Below, piece after piece: positions 14,535-23,978 of a stretch of DNA of 64,000 bases. The notes below the pieces were generated by a model. It worked only from the letters and a program-made list of their open reading frames with translations, was not told the DNA's origin and ran no database searches. Position 1 is the first letter of the stretch. Every line of letters starts with the position of its first letter. The DNA is taken from the NCBI GenBank assembly GCA_020025305.1, contig JAHHSG010000003.1, positions 1 through 64,000 on the forward strand, written 5' to 3'. This DNA is from Oscillospiraceae bacterium (GTDB lineage Bacteria > Bacillota > Clostridia > Oscillospirales > Oscillospiraceae). The position numbers were made by a program, and so were the translations under genes.

Positions 14535-17090
14535 TTAATCCAGGGCATCGTGACTATCAAACACATCGCTAATACTTCCACTGCGATCAAAGGCAGCCTC
14601 AGGCTGTGCAGTGCCCATCTGAAGTTCTTGCCACTTGGCCCGATCGATGAGCAGCTGGCGGGGCTTAGAGCCCTCAAAGGGACCCACAATGCCGTGTTCC
14701 TCCATCTGATCCACCAGACGGGCGGCCCGGGAATACCCCAGTTTCAGCCGCCGCTGCAGCATGGAAACAGAAGCCTGCCCCGTTTCGAGAACCACTTCCA
14801 CGGCGGCGGGGAACAGCTCGTCACAGTCGTCACCACCTGCGGCATCAGTGCTCTGCTTCCCGCCCTTCTCGTCCTTGCGCATCGTCTCCTCAATCTTCTC
14901 CATCACCTCGGTGGAGTAGTCCGCCTCGCCTGTCTCCTTCACAAAGGAAACCACGCGGTCAATTTCATCCGGCGTAATGAAGCAGCCCTGCACACGCAGC
15001 GGCTTGCCTGCCCCCAGAGGGAAATACAGCATATCGCCCTTCCCCACCAGCTTCTCCGCCCCCTGCGTATCCAAAATAATGCGAGACTCCAGCGAAGAGG
15101 CCACCGCAAAGGCAATGCGGCTGGGGATATTGGCTTTCATCAATCCGGTAATGACGTCCGAAGAGGGACGCTGGGTAGCAATCACCAAGTGCATACCGGC
15201 AGCTCGGCCCATCTGTGCCACACGGCAGATGGACTCCTCTACCTCTTTGGCGGCGACCAGCATCAAGTCGGCCAGCTCATCGATGACCACTACCACGGAA
15301 GGCATTTTTTTGACATCCGGGTCACTGGCTTGGAGTGCATTGTACCCTGCCAGATCCTTTACTCCGTGCTCCGAGAAGAGCTTATAGCGCTTCATCATCT
15401 CATAGACCGCCCATTGCAGGGCACCTGCCGCCTTTTTAGGATCGGTCACCACAGGAATCAGCAGATGGGGGATTCCATTATAAGGGGCCAATTCCACCAT
15501 CTTGGGATCCACCATAATGAAGCGGACTTCCTCCGGTGTAGACTTATAGAGCAAGCTCACGATCAGGGAGTTGGTACACACCGATTTACCGGAACCGGTG
15601 GTACCGGCAATCAGTACATGGGGCAGTTTGCCGATATCGCCCACGATATTATTGCCGCCGATGTCCTTACCCACGGCGAACGCCACCGCAGAGGAGTGCT
15701 CGGTAAAGGTCCGGGACTCAATGACATCCCGGATACGCACCGCGGTAACAGCGCGGTTGGGCACCTCAATCCCCACCACGGAGATCTTATTGGGAATGGG
15801 AGCAATCCGCACACCACTGGCCCCCAACGCCAGAGCAATATCATCCGAAAGGTTGGTAATCTTGCTGAGCTTCACTCCCTGATCCAGAATGAACTCATAC
15901 CGGGTCACGCTGGGGCCGTGCACCACCTCACCGGCCTTGGCATCCACGCCGAAACTGCGCAGCGTTTCCGCCAGACGACGAGAGTTGCTTCGCAGTTCTG
16001 CACCCACCTCGGTATAGTTATTATCCCGGTTTTCCGCCAGCAGCGTAATGGGGGGATAGCGATAGCTCTCCTCCCCTTCTGCCAGCCCTTCCTCGATGGC
16101 ACGGCTCACCTCTTCGGTAGCTGCCTGCACCTCCTGGGCAGCAGATCCTTTCCGACTGCGGCGCGGTTTCTGTTCCTCCATCTGCGCTTGCTCTTCCGGC
16201 GGCACTTGCTCCTGCGTCTGCGCTGCCGGAGGATTCTTCGTGCCCGTAAGCAACTCATCCGGAGTCATGACATCGTTGCTTTTGCGCTTAAAAAAGCTCT
16301 TACGCGGTGCCTCCCAAGGTGCCGGCTGCGACAACTGCGGGGCACCGGGTTCATCAAATGCATCATCTACCGGGATATCGATGGCGGCACGGCGACGTGC
16401 AGAACGCATGGGGACTGCTTTTGGCTCTTGCGCAACGGGGTGAGATTCTTGCCACAGCCGCTCTTCCTCTGCCGCAGCAGCCGCGGCGGCAGCTCGCCGC
16501 TCCTTATGGGCCTGCATCCTCTCTGCTGCCAGCTCAGGCGTAATATGGAATGCGCCAATCAGCACCACCAGCAGCAGCAAAATCAGCAGCACCGCCGTGA
16601 CAATCTTCCCGAATCCTACCTCCAGTAAAACCGTCAGCAAGCCTCCCATGGCACCGCCGCAGATCTGGGTCTGGCCATCCGTCCACAACACGGTAAGCAG
16701 CTTCACTCCCAGTGCATAGGTACCACGGCATAAAAAGAGGTGGATAAGTGCCCCCGCCAATAGCGGCAGAAGCAGCGTACAAACGCTCCGTAATATCACG
16801 GGATGGTTCCGATGACGCAGCAGGTTCACTCCTGTCATAGCCAGTACGGGGCCGCAGATCCAATAGCCACTGCCGAACAGTCCCCGAAGTACCGTCGCCA
16901 AAAATGCCAGAAAAAAGGCCTCCGCATTGAAATAACTGACAAAGACACACAGGGCCAACAGCAAGCAAACTGCCGCCGTAATCTCGTGTGCCCAACGCCG
17001 TGCCAAAGACGGTTTCGAAGGCGGAGTGCTCTTACTGCCCGAACTCTTCTTCCCTTTTGAATTGGTTGTTTTCTTTTGTGAAGCGGCCAT
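14535..17090 (-). CDS. ftsK: FtsK/SpoIIIE DNA translocase
   Basis: This 851-residue septal DNA pump clears and segregates chromosome ends at division or sporulation. Four to five membrane helices lie in roughly the first 190 residues, then a charged linker rich in Ala, Gln and Glu. The RecA-type motor has Walker A GTTGSGKS and Walker B VVVIDELAD. A C-terminal winged-helix gamma domain (ELFPAAVEVVLETGQASVSMLQRRL onward) would read KOPS/SRS sequences. Length and order are normal. GGAGGGAGG precedes the ATG at 17090. It is followed on the same strand by the tRNA-cluster hairpins and appears monocistronic. Confidence 0.96.
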   Translation of the reverse strand: MAASQKKTTNSKGKKSSGSKSTPPSKPSLARRWAHEITAAVCLLLALCVFVSYFNAEAFFLAFLATVLRGLFGSGYWICGPVLAMTGVNLLRHRNHPVILRSVCTLLLPLLAGALIHLFLCRGTYALGVKLLTVLWTDGQTQICGGAMGGLLTVLLEVGFGKIVTAVLLILLLLVVLIGAFHITPELAAERMQAHKERRAAAAAAAAEEERLWQESHPVAQEPKAVPMRSARRRAAIDIPVDDAFDEPGAPQLSQPAPWEAPRKSFFKRKSNDVMTPDELLTGTKNPPAAQTQEQVPPEEQAQMEEQKPRRSRKGSAAQEVQAATEEVSRAIEEGLAEGEESYRYPPITLLAENRDNNYTEVGAELRSNSRRLAETLRSFGVDAKAGEVVHGPSVTRYEFILDQGVKLSKITNLSDDIALALGASGVRIAPIPNKISVVGIEVPNRAVTAVRIRDVIESRTFTEHSSAVAFAVGKDIGGNNIVGDIGKLPHVLIAGTTGSGKSVCTNSLIVSLLYKSTPEEVRFIMVDPKMVELAPYNGIPHLLIPVVTDPKKAAGALQWAVYEMMKRYKLFSEHGVKDLAGYNALQASDPDVKKMPSVVVVIDELADLMLVAAKEVEESICRVAQMGRAAGMHLVIATQRPSSDVITGLMKANIPSRIAFAVASSLESRIILDTQGAEKLVGKGDMLYFPLGAGKPLRVQGCFITPDEIDRVVSFVKETGEADYSTEVMEKIEETMRKDEKGGKQSTDAAGGDDCDELFPAAVEVVLETGQASVSMLQRRLKLGYSRAARLVDQMEEHGIVGPFEGSKPRQLLIDRAKWQELQMGTAQPEAAFDRSGSISDVFDSHDALD

Positions 17091-17145
17091 GCGCCCTCCC
17101 TCCTAAGCCGTATCTTCCGACTATATCCTAATATGTAAAGCCTTT

Positions 17146-17979
17146 TTACTTGATAGCGTTAAGCACCAGCGTTGCAATACCGACGGCCCAGCAGTAATAG
17201 GCAAAGAAACCAAATTTACCCTTGGCCGCAATCATCTTCAATAGACGGATGCACAGATAGCCCACCACAGCGGAAACCACAACGCCCAAAATGTACATGG
17301 GCATCTCAGCCCAAACGATCCCCTCACTGACTGCGTCGAAGATGCTCAAAATATTGGCACCCAAAATGGCGGGGATGGACATAATGAAAGAAAATCGCAC
17401 GGCAAAGCTGCGCTCAAAGCCCATGAAACAACCGGCTGTGATGGTCATACCGGAGCGGGAAATACCGGGCAGTGTAGCCACGGCCTGACCGCAGCCTACC
17501 ATCAGCGCCTCCCACCAAGTAGCATTACTTTCCGTCTTGCGGCCCTTACGCATCATATCGCTGACGAAGAGCAAAATGCCGGTCACAATCAGTGCCCCGC
17601 CGATAAAGATCATATTCTCACCCAGACTCTGCACCGCATCACGAATGGGCAGCACTACAAACAGGGGCAGCGTGCCCACGATTACCAGCATAATCATGCG
17701 GCGGGCAGGTGGTACCGGCGTGGGCGTGCTTCTATGGGCCAGATCCGAGATGCCACGGAACAATTCCAGAATCATCTCCCGAATCTCTCCCCAATAGGCC
17801 ACGAATACGGCCACCAACGTGCCCAAATGCAAAAGCACATCAAAAAATTCCGGCACAGTACCGGCGTCCTTCATTCCCAGCAGATTCTGGGCAATGGCCA
17901 GATGTCCGGAGCTTGAGATAGGCAAAAATTCTGCTACACCCTGAATAAGGCCTAACAGCAATGCGTGTAAGTATGTCAT
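17146..17979 (-). CDS. uppP: undecaprenyl-diphosphatase
   Basis: This 277-residue integral membrane enzyme of the BacA/UppP family recycles the lipid carrier C55-PP to C55-P for peptidoglycan synthesis and gives bacitracin tolerance. The N-terminal signature QGVAEFLPISSSGHL and the second block PGISRSGMTI with its glutamate-, serine- and arginine-containing active site are present, with about eight helices. The start is the ATG at 17979, which follows AGGAG; upstream in-frame codons to 18144 are out of family. It shares the strand with ftsK, 55 bp away. Confidence 0.96.
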   Translation of the reverse strand: MTYLHALLLGLIQGVAEFLPISSSGHLAIAQNLLGMKDAGTVPEFFDVLLHLGTLVAVFVAYWGEIREMILELFRGISDLAHRSTPTPVPPARRMIMLVIVGTLPLFVVLPIRDAVQSLGENMIFIGGALIVTGILLFVSDMMRKGRKTESNATWWEALMVGCGQAVATLPGISRSGMTITAGCFMGFERSFAVRFSFIMSIPAILGANILSIFDAVSEGIVWAEMPMYILGVVVSAVVGYLCIRLLKMIAAKGKFGFFAYYCWAVGIATLVLNAIK

Positions 17980-18170
17980 ATAGCTGTTTCTCCTGTCATT
18001 AATGATTACAAAATGTTGAATTTCGCAGTAATATTGCGCACAGTAGTAGTTTCCTCCACTCAACGGTATTAGATTATACCACAGCCGAAGGGAAAATACC
18101 ACCCTAGTTTCCAACTGTACCGGCAGGTCTTGCAGTCGTGGCACATATCCCCCGGCACCCTTTTAACCGA

Positions 18171-18199
18171 AAAAGCGCCGTCCCCACGGACGGCGCTTT
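18171..18199 (-). terminator. terminator after rnc
   Basis: AAAGCGCCGTCC and GGACGGCGCTTT pair with a 4-base loop; on the minus strand TTTTTC follows. It ends the long operon that starts near 26.1 kb. Confidence 0.88.
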
Positions 18200-18224
18200 G
18201 GGTGAGTCACCGATTGCGGCAGGG

Positions 18225-18914
18225 TCACTCGTCCTTTTCCCGCATTGTCTTGAGCGCACTGCAAGCGGCGGCTTGCTCCGCCTCCTTCTTGCTGCGACCG
18301 CTGCCTGTGCCGGCAGGCACGCCGTTGATAGTGACCCGGGCCTCAAACACCTTGGCATGATCCGGGCCGCTGGAGCCAATCATCTCATAGTGCAGTACCT
18401 GATTGCTGCGGCGCTGTACCAGCTCCTGCAGCTCCGTCTTAAAGTCACGACGCCGCTCCTCCACAGCCTCCTCCCGCTCCTTATCCAGCAGTACATGGTG
18501 GATGATACGGGAGGCTTCCGCCATGCCGCCGTCCAGATAGACAGCCGCAAACACAGACTCGGTAGCGTCGGCCAGAATGGACGGGCGCTGCCGCCCGCCG
18601 CCGCTCTCTTCACCGCGCCCCAGCTGCAAATATGCACCGAGGCCTAGGCTCTGGGCTACCTCATGAAGGCTCTCCTCGCACACCAGTGCTGCCCGGATCC
18701 GGGTCAGGTCACCCTCCGGCAAATCCGGATGGCGGCGATAGAGCTCATCCGCCGTTACAAGCCCCAACACAGCATCTCCTAAAAATTCCAGACGCTCGTT
18801 GCTCTCAATACCATGTCCCCGGTGCTCGTTGGCATAGGAGCTGTGGTATAGTGCCGCCTGCAGCAGCTGTGGGTTGCGGAAGGTGTAGCCCAGTTTTTCT
18901 TCTAAGCTATTCAT
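18225..18914 (-). CDS. rnc: ribonuclease III
   Basis: This 229-residue double-strand RNA endonuclease matures rRNA and mRNAs. The catalytic helix signature NERLEFLGDAVLGLV with its acidic residues and a second acidic block around DATESVFAAVYLDGG are present, followed by a double-stranded RNA binding domain ending in KKEAEQAAACSAL. The start is the ATG at 18914 with GGAGAAGG upstream. It lies after acpP, the classic plsX-acpP-rnc order. Confidence 0.96.
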   Translation of the reverse strand: MNSLEEKLGYTFRNPQLLQAALYHSSYANEHRGHGIESNERLEFLGDAVLGLVTADELYRRHPDLPEGDLTRIRAALVCEESLHEVAQSLGLGAYLQLGRGEESGGGRQRPSILADATESVFAAVYLDGGMAEASRIIHHVLLDKEREEAVEERRRDFKTELQELVQRRSNQVLHYEMIGSSGPDHAKVFEARVTINGVPAGTGSGRSKKEAEQAAACSALKTMREKDE

Positions 18915-18935
18915 ATCCTTCTCCTCTCTGCAGCG

Positions 18936-18975
18936 GAAAAAGGAAACCCCGCACAAACCGGGCGGGGCCTCTTTT
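18936..18975 (-). terminator. attenuating hairpin between acpP and rnc
   Basis: ACCCCGC and GCGGGGC pair, and on the minus strand the stem is followed by TTTCCTTTTTCC. It probably makes acpP more abundant than rnc by partial termination. Confidence 0.65.
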
Positions 18976-18989
18976 TTCCGCTGCTGTTG

Positions 18990-19235
18990 TCAGCTCAATT
19001 TGTTACTCAGATAGTTCACGCAGTCGCCCACCGTTTTCAGGTCGGTCAAGTCGTCTTCGTTGATCTCACCGATATCGAATTCCTCTTCCATGGCCATGAT
19101 CAGTTCCACCAGATCCACAGAATCGGCGCCTAAATCGTCCGTAAAGGAGCTATCCATGCTGATCTCGTCGGCGTTCAGCGCAAACTGCTCAGCAATCATG
19201 TCCTGCATTATCTTAAAGATCTCTTCCGTCGTCAT
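18990..19235 (-). CDS. acpP: acyl carrier protein
   Basis: This 81-residue acidic four-helix carrier of fatty acid synthesis has the phosphopantetheine attachment serine in GADSVDLVELI. The start ATG at 19235 follows GAAAGGAGGG. It is encoded between plsX and rnc, as in most Firmicutes. Confidence 0.97.
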   Translation of the reverse strand: MTTEEIFKIMQDMIAEQFALNADEISMDSSFTDDLGADSVDLVELIMAMEEEFDIGEINEDDLTDLKTVGDCVNYLSNKLS

Positions 19236-19312
19236 ATGGTATCCCTCCTTTCGGGCTTCGTCTTTGGCAATCATACGGCAATTGCTCTACCCTGTCAATA
19301 GGTTTTAGAGAA

Positions 19313-20335
19313 TTATTTGCCGCTGCCCTTCATCAGCTGGATATTTTCCTCAATGTCGCGGATAATCCCGCTCTCAGCCACGGCCTTGGCCTGTCCAATC
19401 GCATTCTCAATTGCCTCTGCATTGGAAGCACCATGGGCCTTTACCACCGGCTTGGAGATACCTATAAAGGCCGTCCCTCCCACCTTATTGGGATCCAGCA
19501 TTGTCTTAAACGCCCGAATTTCCGGCATCACCAGTGCTGCCGCCAGCTTGGTACGCAGGTTCTTTTTAAACATATCCTTCAGCTTATGTCCCATCAGAGA
19601 GCCGGCCCCCTCAATGGTCTTGAGCATAATATTTCCAGCAAAGCCATCGGTCACGATCACGTCGCAACCACCCTTGATGGCCTCCTTGGCCTCGATATTG
19701 CCGATAAAATTGAGATGTCCGTCCTCTCCGGCCTGCCGGAGCAGCTGCAGTGTCTCCCGACGCAAATCCGTCCCCTTGCTATCCTCGGTTCCGATATTCA
19801 AAAGACCTACACGGGGCTTTTCCAGATGCAGCATCCGCTGGGCATAAAAGCTGCCCAGATAAGCGAACTGCACCAGATACTCCGGCGTACACTCGGCATT
19901 GGCACCGCAGTCGATGAGCACCGCCTGACCCGTGGAGGTGGGGATCAAGGGTGCCATAGCGGCACGACGAATGCCCCGAATACGTTTGACCAGCAGCGTA
20001 GCGCCGGTCAGCAGTGCTCCCGTAGATCCGGCAGAGATAAAAGCATCTCCCTGCCCGTCGTGGAGCATTTGCAGTCCTACGCCCATAGAGGTATTCTTCT
20101 TGCGGCGGAACACAGCAGCAGGATCGTCACACATCTCCACCACTTCCGTGGTGTGGGCAATCTCCACACCCTTGGGCAGCGTTGTTTCACCGCAGGCCTC
20201 CACGGCACGCAGAATTGCCTCCGTATCACCGGTGAGCACCACGTCCACGCCCCAGCGCTTCTGTCCGGCCAAGGCACCTTTTACAATTTCCAGCGGAGCA
20301 AAATCGCCCCCCATGGCATCGATAATCACTTTCAT
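19313..20335 (-). CDS. plsX: phosphate acyltransferase PlsX
   Basis: This 340-residue enzyme makes acyl-phosphate from acyl-ACP for phospholipid synthesis. It begins with the family block MKVIIDAMGGDFAP and carries the conserved region GGTAFIGISKPVVKAHG. Length is normal. Its start overlaps the trmFO stop by 4 bp (ATGA), showing translational coupling. Confidence 0.96.
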   Translation of the reverse strand: MKVIIDAMGGDFAPLEIVKGALAGQKRWGVDVVLTGDTEAILRAVEACGETTLPKGVEIAHTTEVVEMCDDPAAVFRRKKNTSMGVGLQMLHDGQGDAFISAGSTGALLTGATLLVKRIRGIRRAAMAPLIPTSTGQAVLIDCGANAECTPEYLVQFAYLGSFYAQRMLHLEKPRVGLLNIGTEDSKGTDLRRETLQLLRQAGEDGHLNFIGNIEAKEAIKGGCDVIVTDGFAGNIMLKTIEGAGSLMGHKLKDMFKKNLRTKLAAALVMPEIRAFKTMLDPNKVGGTAFIGISKPVVKAHGASNAEAIENAIGQAKAVAESGIIRDIEENIQLMKGSGK

Positions 20336-21642
20336 TTCTTGGCAACCTCCTCTCGCATGGCATCAATGAGCGCCAAAGAACGGGCAGAAAGCTCCGCATT
20401 CTTGTTGCGCTTTCCCTTCACCCGATGATCCAGCGGAGGGATGATGCCGAAGTTGATATTCATAGGCTGGAAGGAGCCAACAGACGCATTACTCACATAG
20501 AGGCCCAGTGCGCCCACAGCCGTCTCCTGTGGGAAATCCACCGGAGGCAGACCCAGCAGGCGGCGAGCCAGCTCCACACCGGCCAAAAAGCCGGAGGCAC
20601 AGGACTCCACATACCCCTCTACACCGGTCATCTGCCCGGCAAAGGCAATACGCGGTTCCTTTTTAAGCCGGTAGTAGCGATCCAGCAGGCGGGGCGAATC
20701 CAGATAAGTGTTGCGGTGCATCACGCCGTAGCGCAGGAACTTGGCATCGTGGAGCGCAGGGATCATGGTAAACACCCGTTTCTGTTCCGGCCAGCGCAGA
20801 TGGGTCTGGAAGCCCACCAGATTGTAAATACTGCCGTCTGCATTATCTTTACGCAGCTGCACCACCGCATAGGGTTCCTTCCCCGTTTTAGGGTCGGGCA
20901 GTCCGCGGGGCTTGAGCGGGCCGAAGCGCAGCGTGTCCTCGCCGCGGCGGGCCATCACTTCCACCGGAATACAGCCTTCAAAGATATTCTTATCCTCAAA
21001 GCCGTGCACCTCCGCCTCCTCGGCGTGGATCAGCTCCGCCCAGAAGGCCTTATATTCCTCCTGGCTCATGGGGCAATTGATGTAGTCGGGCGTTCCCTTA
21101 TCGTAGCGGGACGCAAAATAGGCCGAGTCCATATCTACACTCTCAAACGCCACCAGCGGCGCTGCCGCGTCAAAGAAGTTCAGCGGTGCCGTCCCCTCCA
21201 CCAGTGCGCCGATCTTCTCCGCCAGCGCATCGGATGTCAGGGGGCCGGAGGCAACGATCACATCCCCCTCAGGGATCTCCGTAATCTCGCCTTCCACCAC
21301 CGTCACATGCGGATGACGGCGCAATTCCTCCGTGACCATGCGGGCAAAGCCGTGGCGGTCCACCGCCAGTGCGCCGCCGGCCGGAACGCGGGTTGCGTCG
21401 GCGCAGCGAATAATCAAGCTGTCCATCCGCCGCAGTTCTTCTTTCAAAAGTCCCACCGCATTCTCCAATTGGTCAGAGCGCAGGGAGTTGGAGCAGCACA
21501 GCTCCGCAAAATATTCAGTTTCATGGGCAGGGGTTTTTTTCTTCGGCTTCATCTCGCACAAAGTCACATGGATCCCCCGCTGCGCCAGCTGCCATGCAGC
21601 CTCACTGCCGGCCAGTCCCGCGCCGATGACGGTTACATTCAT
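20332..21642 (-). CDS. trmFO: folate-dependent tRNA (uracil-54) methyltransferase TrmFO
   Basis: This 436-residue FAD enzyme uses methylenetetrahydrofolate to make ribothymidine at position 54 of tRNA. The N-terminal FAD loop is GAGLAGSEAA, and the blocks CCSNSLRSDQLENAVGLLKEE and QMTGVEGYVESCASG are family hallmarks. It overlaps topA and plsX by 4 bp on each side. Confidence 0.96.
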   Translation of the reverse strand: MNVTVIGAGLAGSEAAWQLAQRGIHVTLCEMKPKKKTPAHETEYFAELCCSNSLRSDQLENAVGLLKEELRRMDSLIIRCADATRVPAGGALAVDRHGFARMVTEELRRHPHVTVVEGEITEIPEGDVIVASGPLTSDALAEKIGALVEGTAPLNFFDAAAPLVAFESVDMDSAYFASRYDKGTPDYINCPMSQEEYKAFWAELIHAEEAEVHGFEDKNIFEGCIPVEVMARRGEDTLRFGPLKPRGLPDPKTGKEPYAVVQLRKDNADGSIYNLVGFQTHLRWPEQKRVFTMIPALHDAKFLRYGVMHRNTYLDSPRLLDRYYRLKKEPRIAFAGQMTGVEGYVESCASGFLAGVELARRLLGLPPVDFPQETAVGALGLYVSNASVGSFQPMNINFGIIPPLDHRVKGKRNKNAELSARSLALIDAMREEVAKK

Positions 21643-23978
21643 TTCGTTTCCTCAGTTTCAGCCTTTTTCGTGGTCTTCTTCGTTGTTGTTTTCTTAGCCG
21701 CCGTTGTCTTTTTGGCAGTTGTCTTTTTTTCTGCCCCAGACTTGGTGGTTGTTTTCTTAGCCGCGGTCTTTTTGGTCGCTGCCTTTTTCTCGGCGGTCTT
21801 TTTCCCGGTTTCTTTCTTCTCCGCTGCCGTTTCCTCACCGGCAGCATCGGCATTGTCTGTCTTTTTCTTGGGATAGCCCCGCTTATCCTCCGGCAGGAAG
21901 TTGCTGCACTCGGGATTGATGCAGAAGGGCTTTTTAAAGCCGCGGCCGGACTTTTTGAACATGGTCTGACCGCAGACAGGACAGTCGTCCTTGACCGGCA
22001 CATCCCACGTCATAAAGTCGCAGGCAGGGAACTTTTCACAGCCGTAGTACGTATAGCCGTTACGAGAAGTCTTTTTCAAAATGCGGTTGCCGCATTTGGG
22101 GCAGCGGCCCGGCATCTCCACCACCAGCGGCTTGGTAAACTTACAATCCGGATAGCCGGGGCAGGCCAAAAACCGGCCGAAACGCCCGGACTTGATGACC
22201 ATATTTCTGCCGCACAGGTCGCACTTTTCCTCTGTTACCTCGTCGGGCACCTTCAGATAGACGCCCTCCATGTCTTTTTCCACCTGTTCCAAATTGGAGG
22301 AAAAAGGACTATAGAAGTCTCGCAGCAAACTCTTCCACTGCTTCTTGCCGGTCTCCACCTCGTCCAGATCCTGCTCCATGTGGGCGGTGAACTTGACATC
22401 CACAATGTCAGGAAAGCGCTCACACATAAAGCCCGTGACCACATCGCCCAGTGGTGTAATGCGCAGGTACTTTCCCTCCTTCACCACATACTCACGATCC
22501 AGAATGGTGGAAACGGTGGGAGCATAGGTGGACGGACGGCCGATGCCGTTCTCTTCCATGGTGCGGATCAGGGTTGCGTCCGTAAAGCGGGCAGGCGGCG
22601 TTGTAAAATGCTGCTCGCTGTCCAGCTTGTCAAGGGAAACTACTTCCCCCTCGCTTAAAGGCGGCAGAGCCGGTTCCTTCTCCTCTTTCTCCTCATCGCG
22701 GCCCTCTTCGTATACGGCGGTGTAGCCGGCAAACTTCAACTGGCTGGCGCTGGCACGGAAGCTATGCTCTCCTGCCGCCACCTCAATGCTGATACTGTCA
22801 TAGACAGCGTTGGACATCTGGCTTGCTAAAAATCGACTCCAGATGAGACGGTATAAACGATACTGCTCGGAAGTCAAATCCCCCTTCACCTTCTCCGGTG
22901 TCAGCGTCACATCGCTGGGGCGAATGGCTTCGTGGGCATCCTGCGCACCGGCCTTGGTTTTATACTGGCGGTAGGCATCCGGATGGTAATTTTCCCCGTA
23001 ACGGCTGTCAATGAGATCACGGGCCGCCTTCTGGGCCTCATCGGAAATGCGCAGCGAGTCGGTACGCATATAGGTAATTAAACCCACTGTGCCTTCTCCG
23101 GTAATGTCCACACCTTCGTAGAGCTGCTGGGCAATCGCCATGGTGCGCCGGGGCGTCATGTTCAGCTTCCGGCTGGCCTCCTGCTGCAGCGTAGAGGTGG
23201 TAAAGGGGGGCGAGGGAGAGCGCTGCTTATCCGAGCGTTTCACACTCCTGACGGCAAAAGGCAGTGTCAGGAGCTGGGCACGGATGGCTTCTACCTCATC
23301 GGCGGAAGCAGGTTCAAACTTCTTGCCGTCCCGCCCATAATAGTGGGTCTTAAAAACCACACCGGCATCATTTTTCAAAAAGGCATCCAGCGTCCAGTAC
23401 TCTTGCGGGACAAAGGCCTTGATCTCCTTCTCCCTGTCGGATACCAGACGCATGGCCACCGACTGCACACGGCCGGCAGAGAGCCCGCGCCGGATCTTTT
23501 TCCACAGGAGCGGAGAGAGCTTATAGCCCACGATACGATCCAGAATGCGGCGTGCCTGCTGGGCATCCACCAAATCCTGATCGATGGCACGGGGGGTGCG
23601 AATACTCTCATTGACCACCTTATTGGTAATCTCATTAAAGGTGACGCGCCGCGCCTTCTCGTCATCCAGCTCCAGAAGCTGCTTCAAATGCCAGCTGATG
23701 GCCTCTCCCTCACGGTCGGGGTCGGTTGCCAGATAGACGAGGCCCGCATTCTTTGCCGACGTTTTCAGATCCTTGATAATATCCTCTTTGCCCTTAATGG
23801 GGCGGTAATTTGGTTCAAAATCGTTATCCACATCCACGCCGATCACGCTCTTGGGCAAGTCTCGCAGATGTCCCATACAGGCCTTTACCTCGTAACCCTT
23901 CCCCAGATATTTTCCGATGGTCTTTGCCTTCGCCGGGGACTCCACAATCACCAGGTCTTTTTCAGCCTTTTTCGCCAT
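21639..23978 (-). CDS. topA: DNA topoisomerase I
   Basis: This 779-residue type IA topoisomerase relaxes negative supercoils. It has an N-terminal Toprim domain (LVIVESPAKAKTIGKYLG, DPDREGEAISWHL), the active tyrosine in GLITYMRTDSLRI, and three C-terminal Cys4 zinc ribbons beginning CDLCG, CPKCG and CPVCG. The last 70 or so residues are a repetitive Lys/Thr/Ala tail resembling histone H1 tails, which is likely to bind DNA non-specifically. Its start overlaps the dprA stop by 17 bp. Confidence 0.97.
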   Translation of the reverse strand: MAKKAEKDLVIVESPAKAKTIGKYLGKGYEVKACMGHLRDLPKSVIGVDVDNDFEPNYRPIKGKEDIIKDLKTSAKNAGLVYLATDPDREGEAISWHLKQLLELDDEKARRVTFNEITNKVVNESIRTPRAIDQDLVDAQQARRILDRIVGYKLSPLLWKKIRRGLSAGRVQSVAMRLVSDREKEIKAFVPQEYWTLDAFLKNDAGVVFKTHYYGRDGKKFEPASADEVEAIRAQLLTLPFAVRSVKRSDKQRSPSPPFTTSTLQQEASRKLNMTPRRTMAIAQQLYEGVDITGEGTVGLITYMRTDSLRISDEAQKAARDLIDSRYGENYHPDAYRQYKTKAGAQDAHEAIRPSDVTLTPEKVKGDLTSEQYRLYRLIWSRFLASQMSNAVYDSISIEVAAGEHSFRASASQLKFAGYTAVYEEGRDEEKEEKEPALPPLSEGEVVSLDKLDSEQHFTTPPARFTDATLIRTMEENGIGRPSTYAPTVSTILDREYVVKEGKYLRITPLGDVVTGFMCERFPDIVDVKFTAHMEQDLDEVETGKKQWKSLLRDFYSPFSSNLEQVEKDMEGVYLKVPDEVTEEKCDLCGRNMVIKSGRFGRFLACPGYPDCKFTKPLVVEMPGRCPKCGNRILKKTSRNGYTYYGCEKFPACDFMTWDVPVKDDCPVCGQTMFKKSGRGFKKPFCINPECSNFLPEDKRGYPKKKTDNADAAGEETAAEKKETGKKTAEKKAATKKTAAKKTTTKSGAEKKTTAKKTTAAKKTTTKKTTKKAETEETK

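Noticed and set aside
14511..16628. Long plus-strand open frame of 705 codons opposite ftsK
   Set aside because: It is the antisense shadow of a high-GC gene. Its translation is rich in His, Arg and Leu without domains, and ftsK on the other strand is complete.
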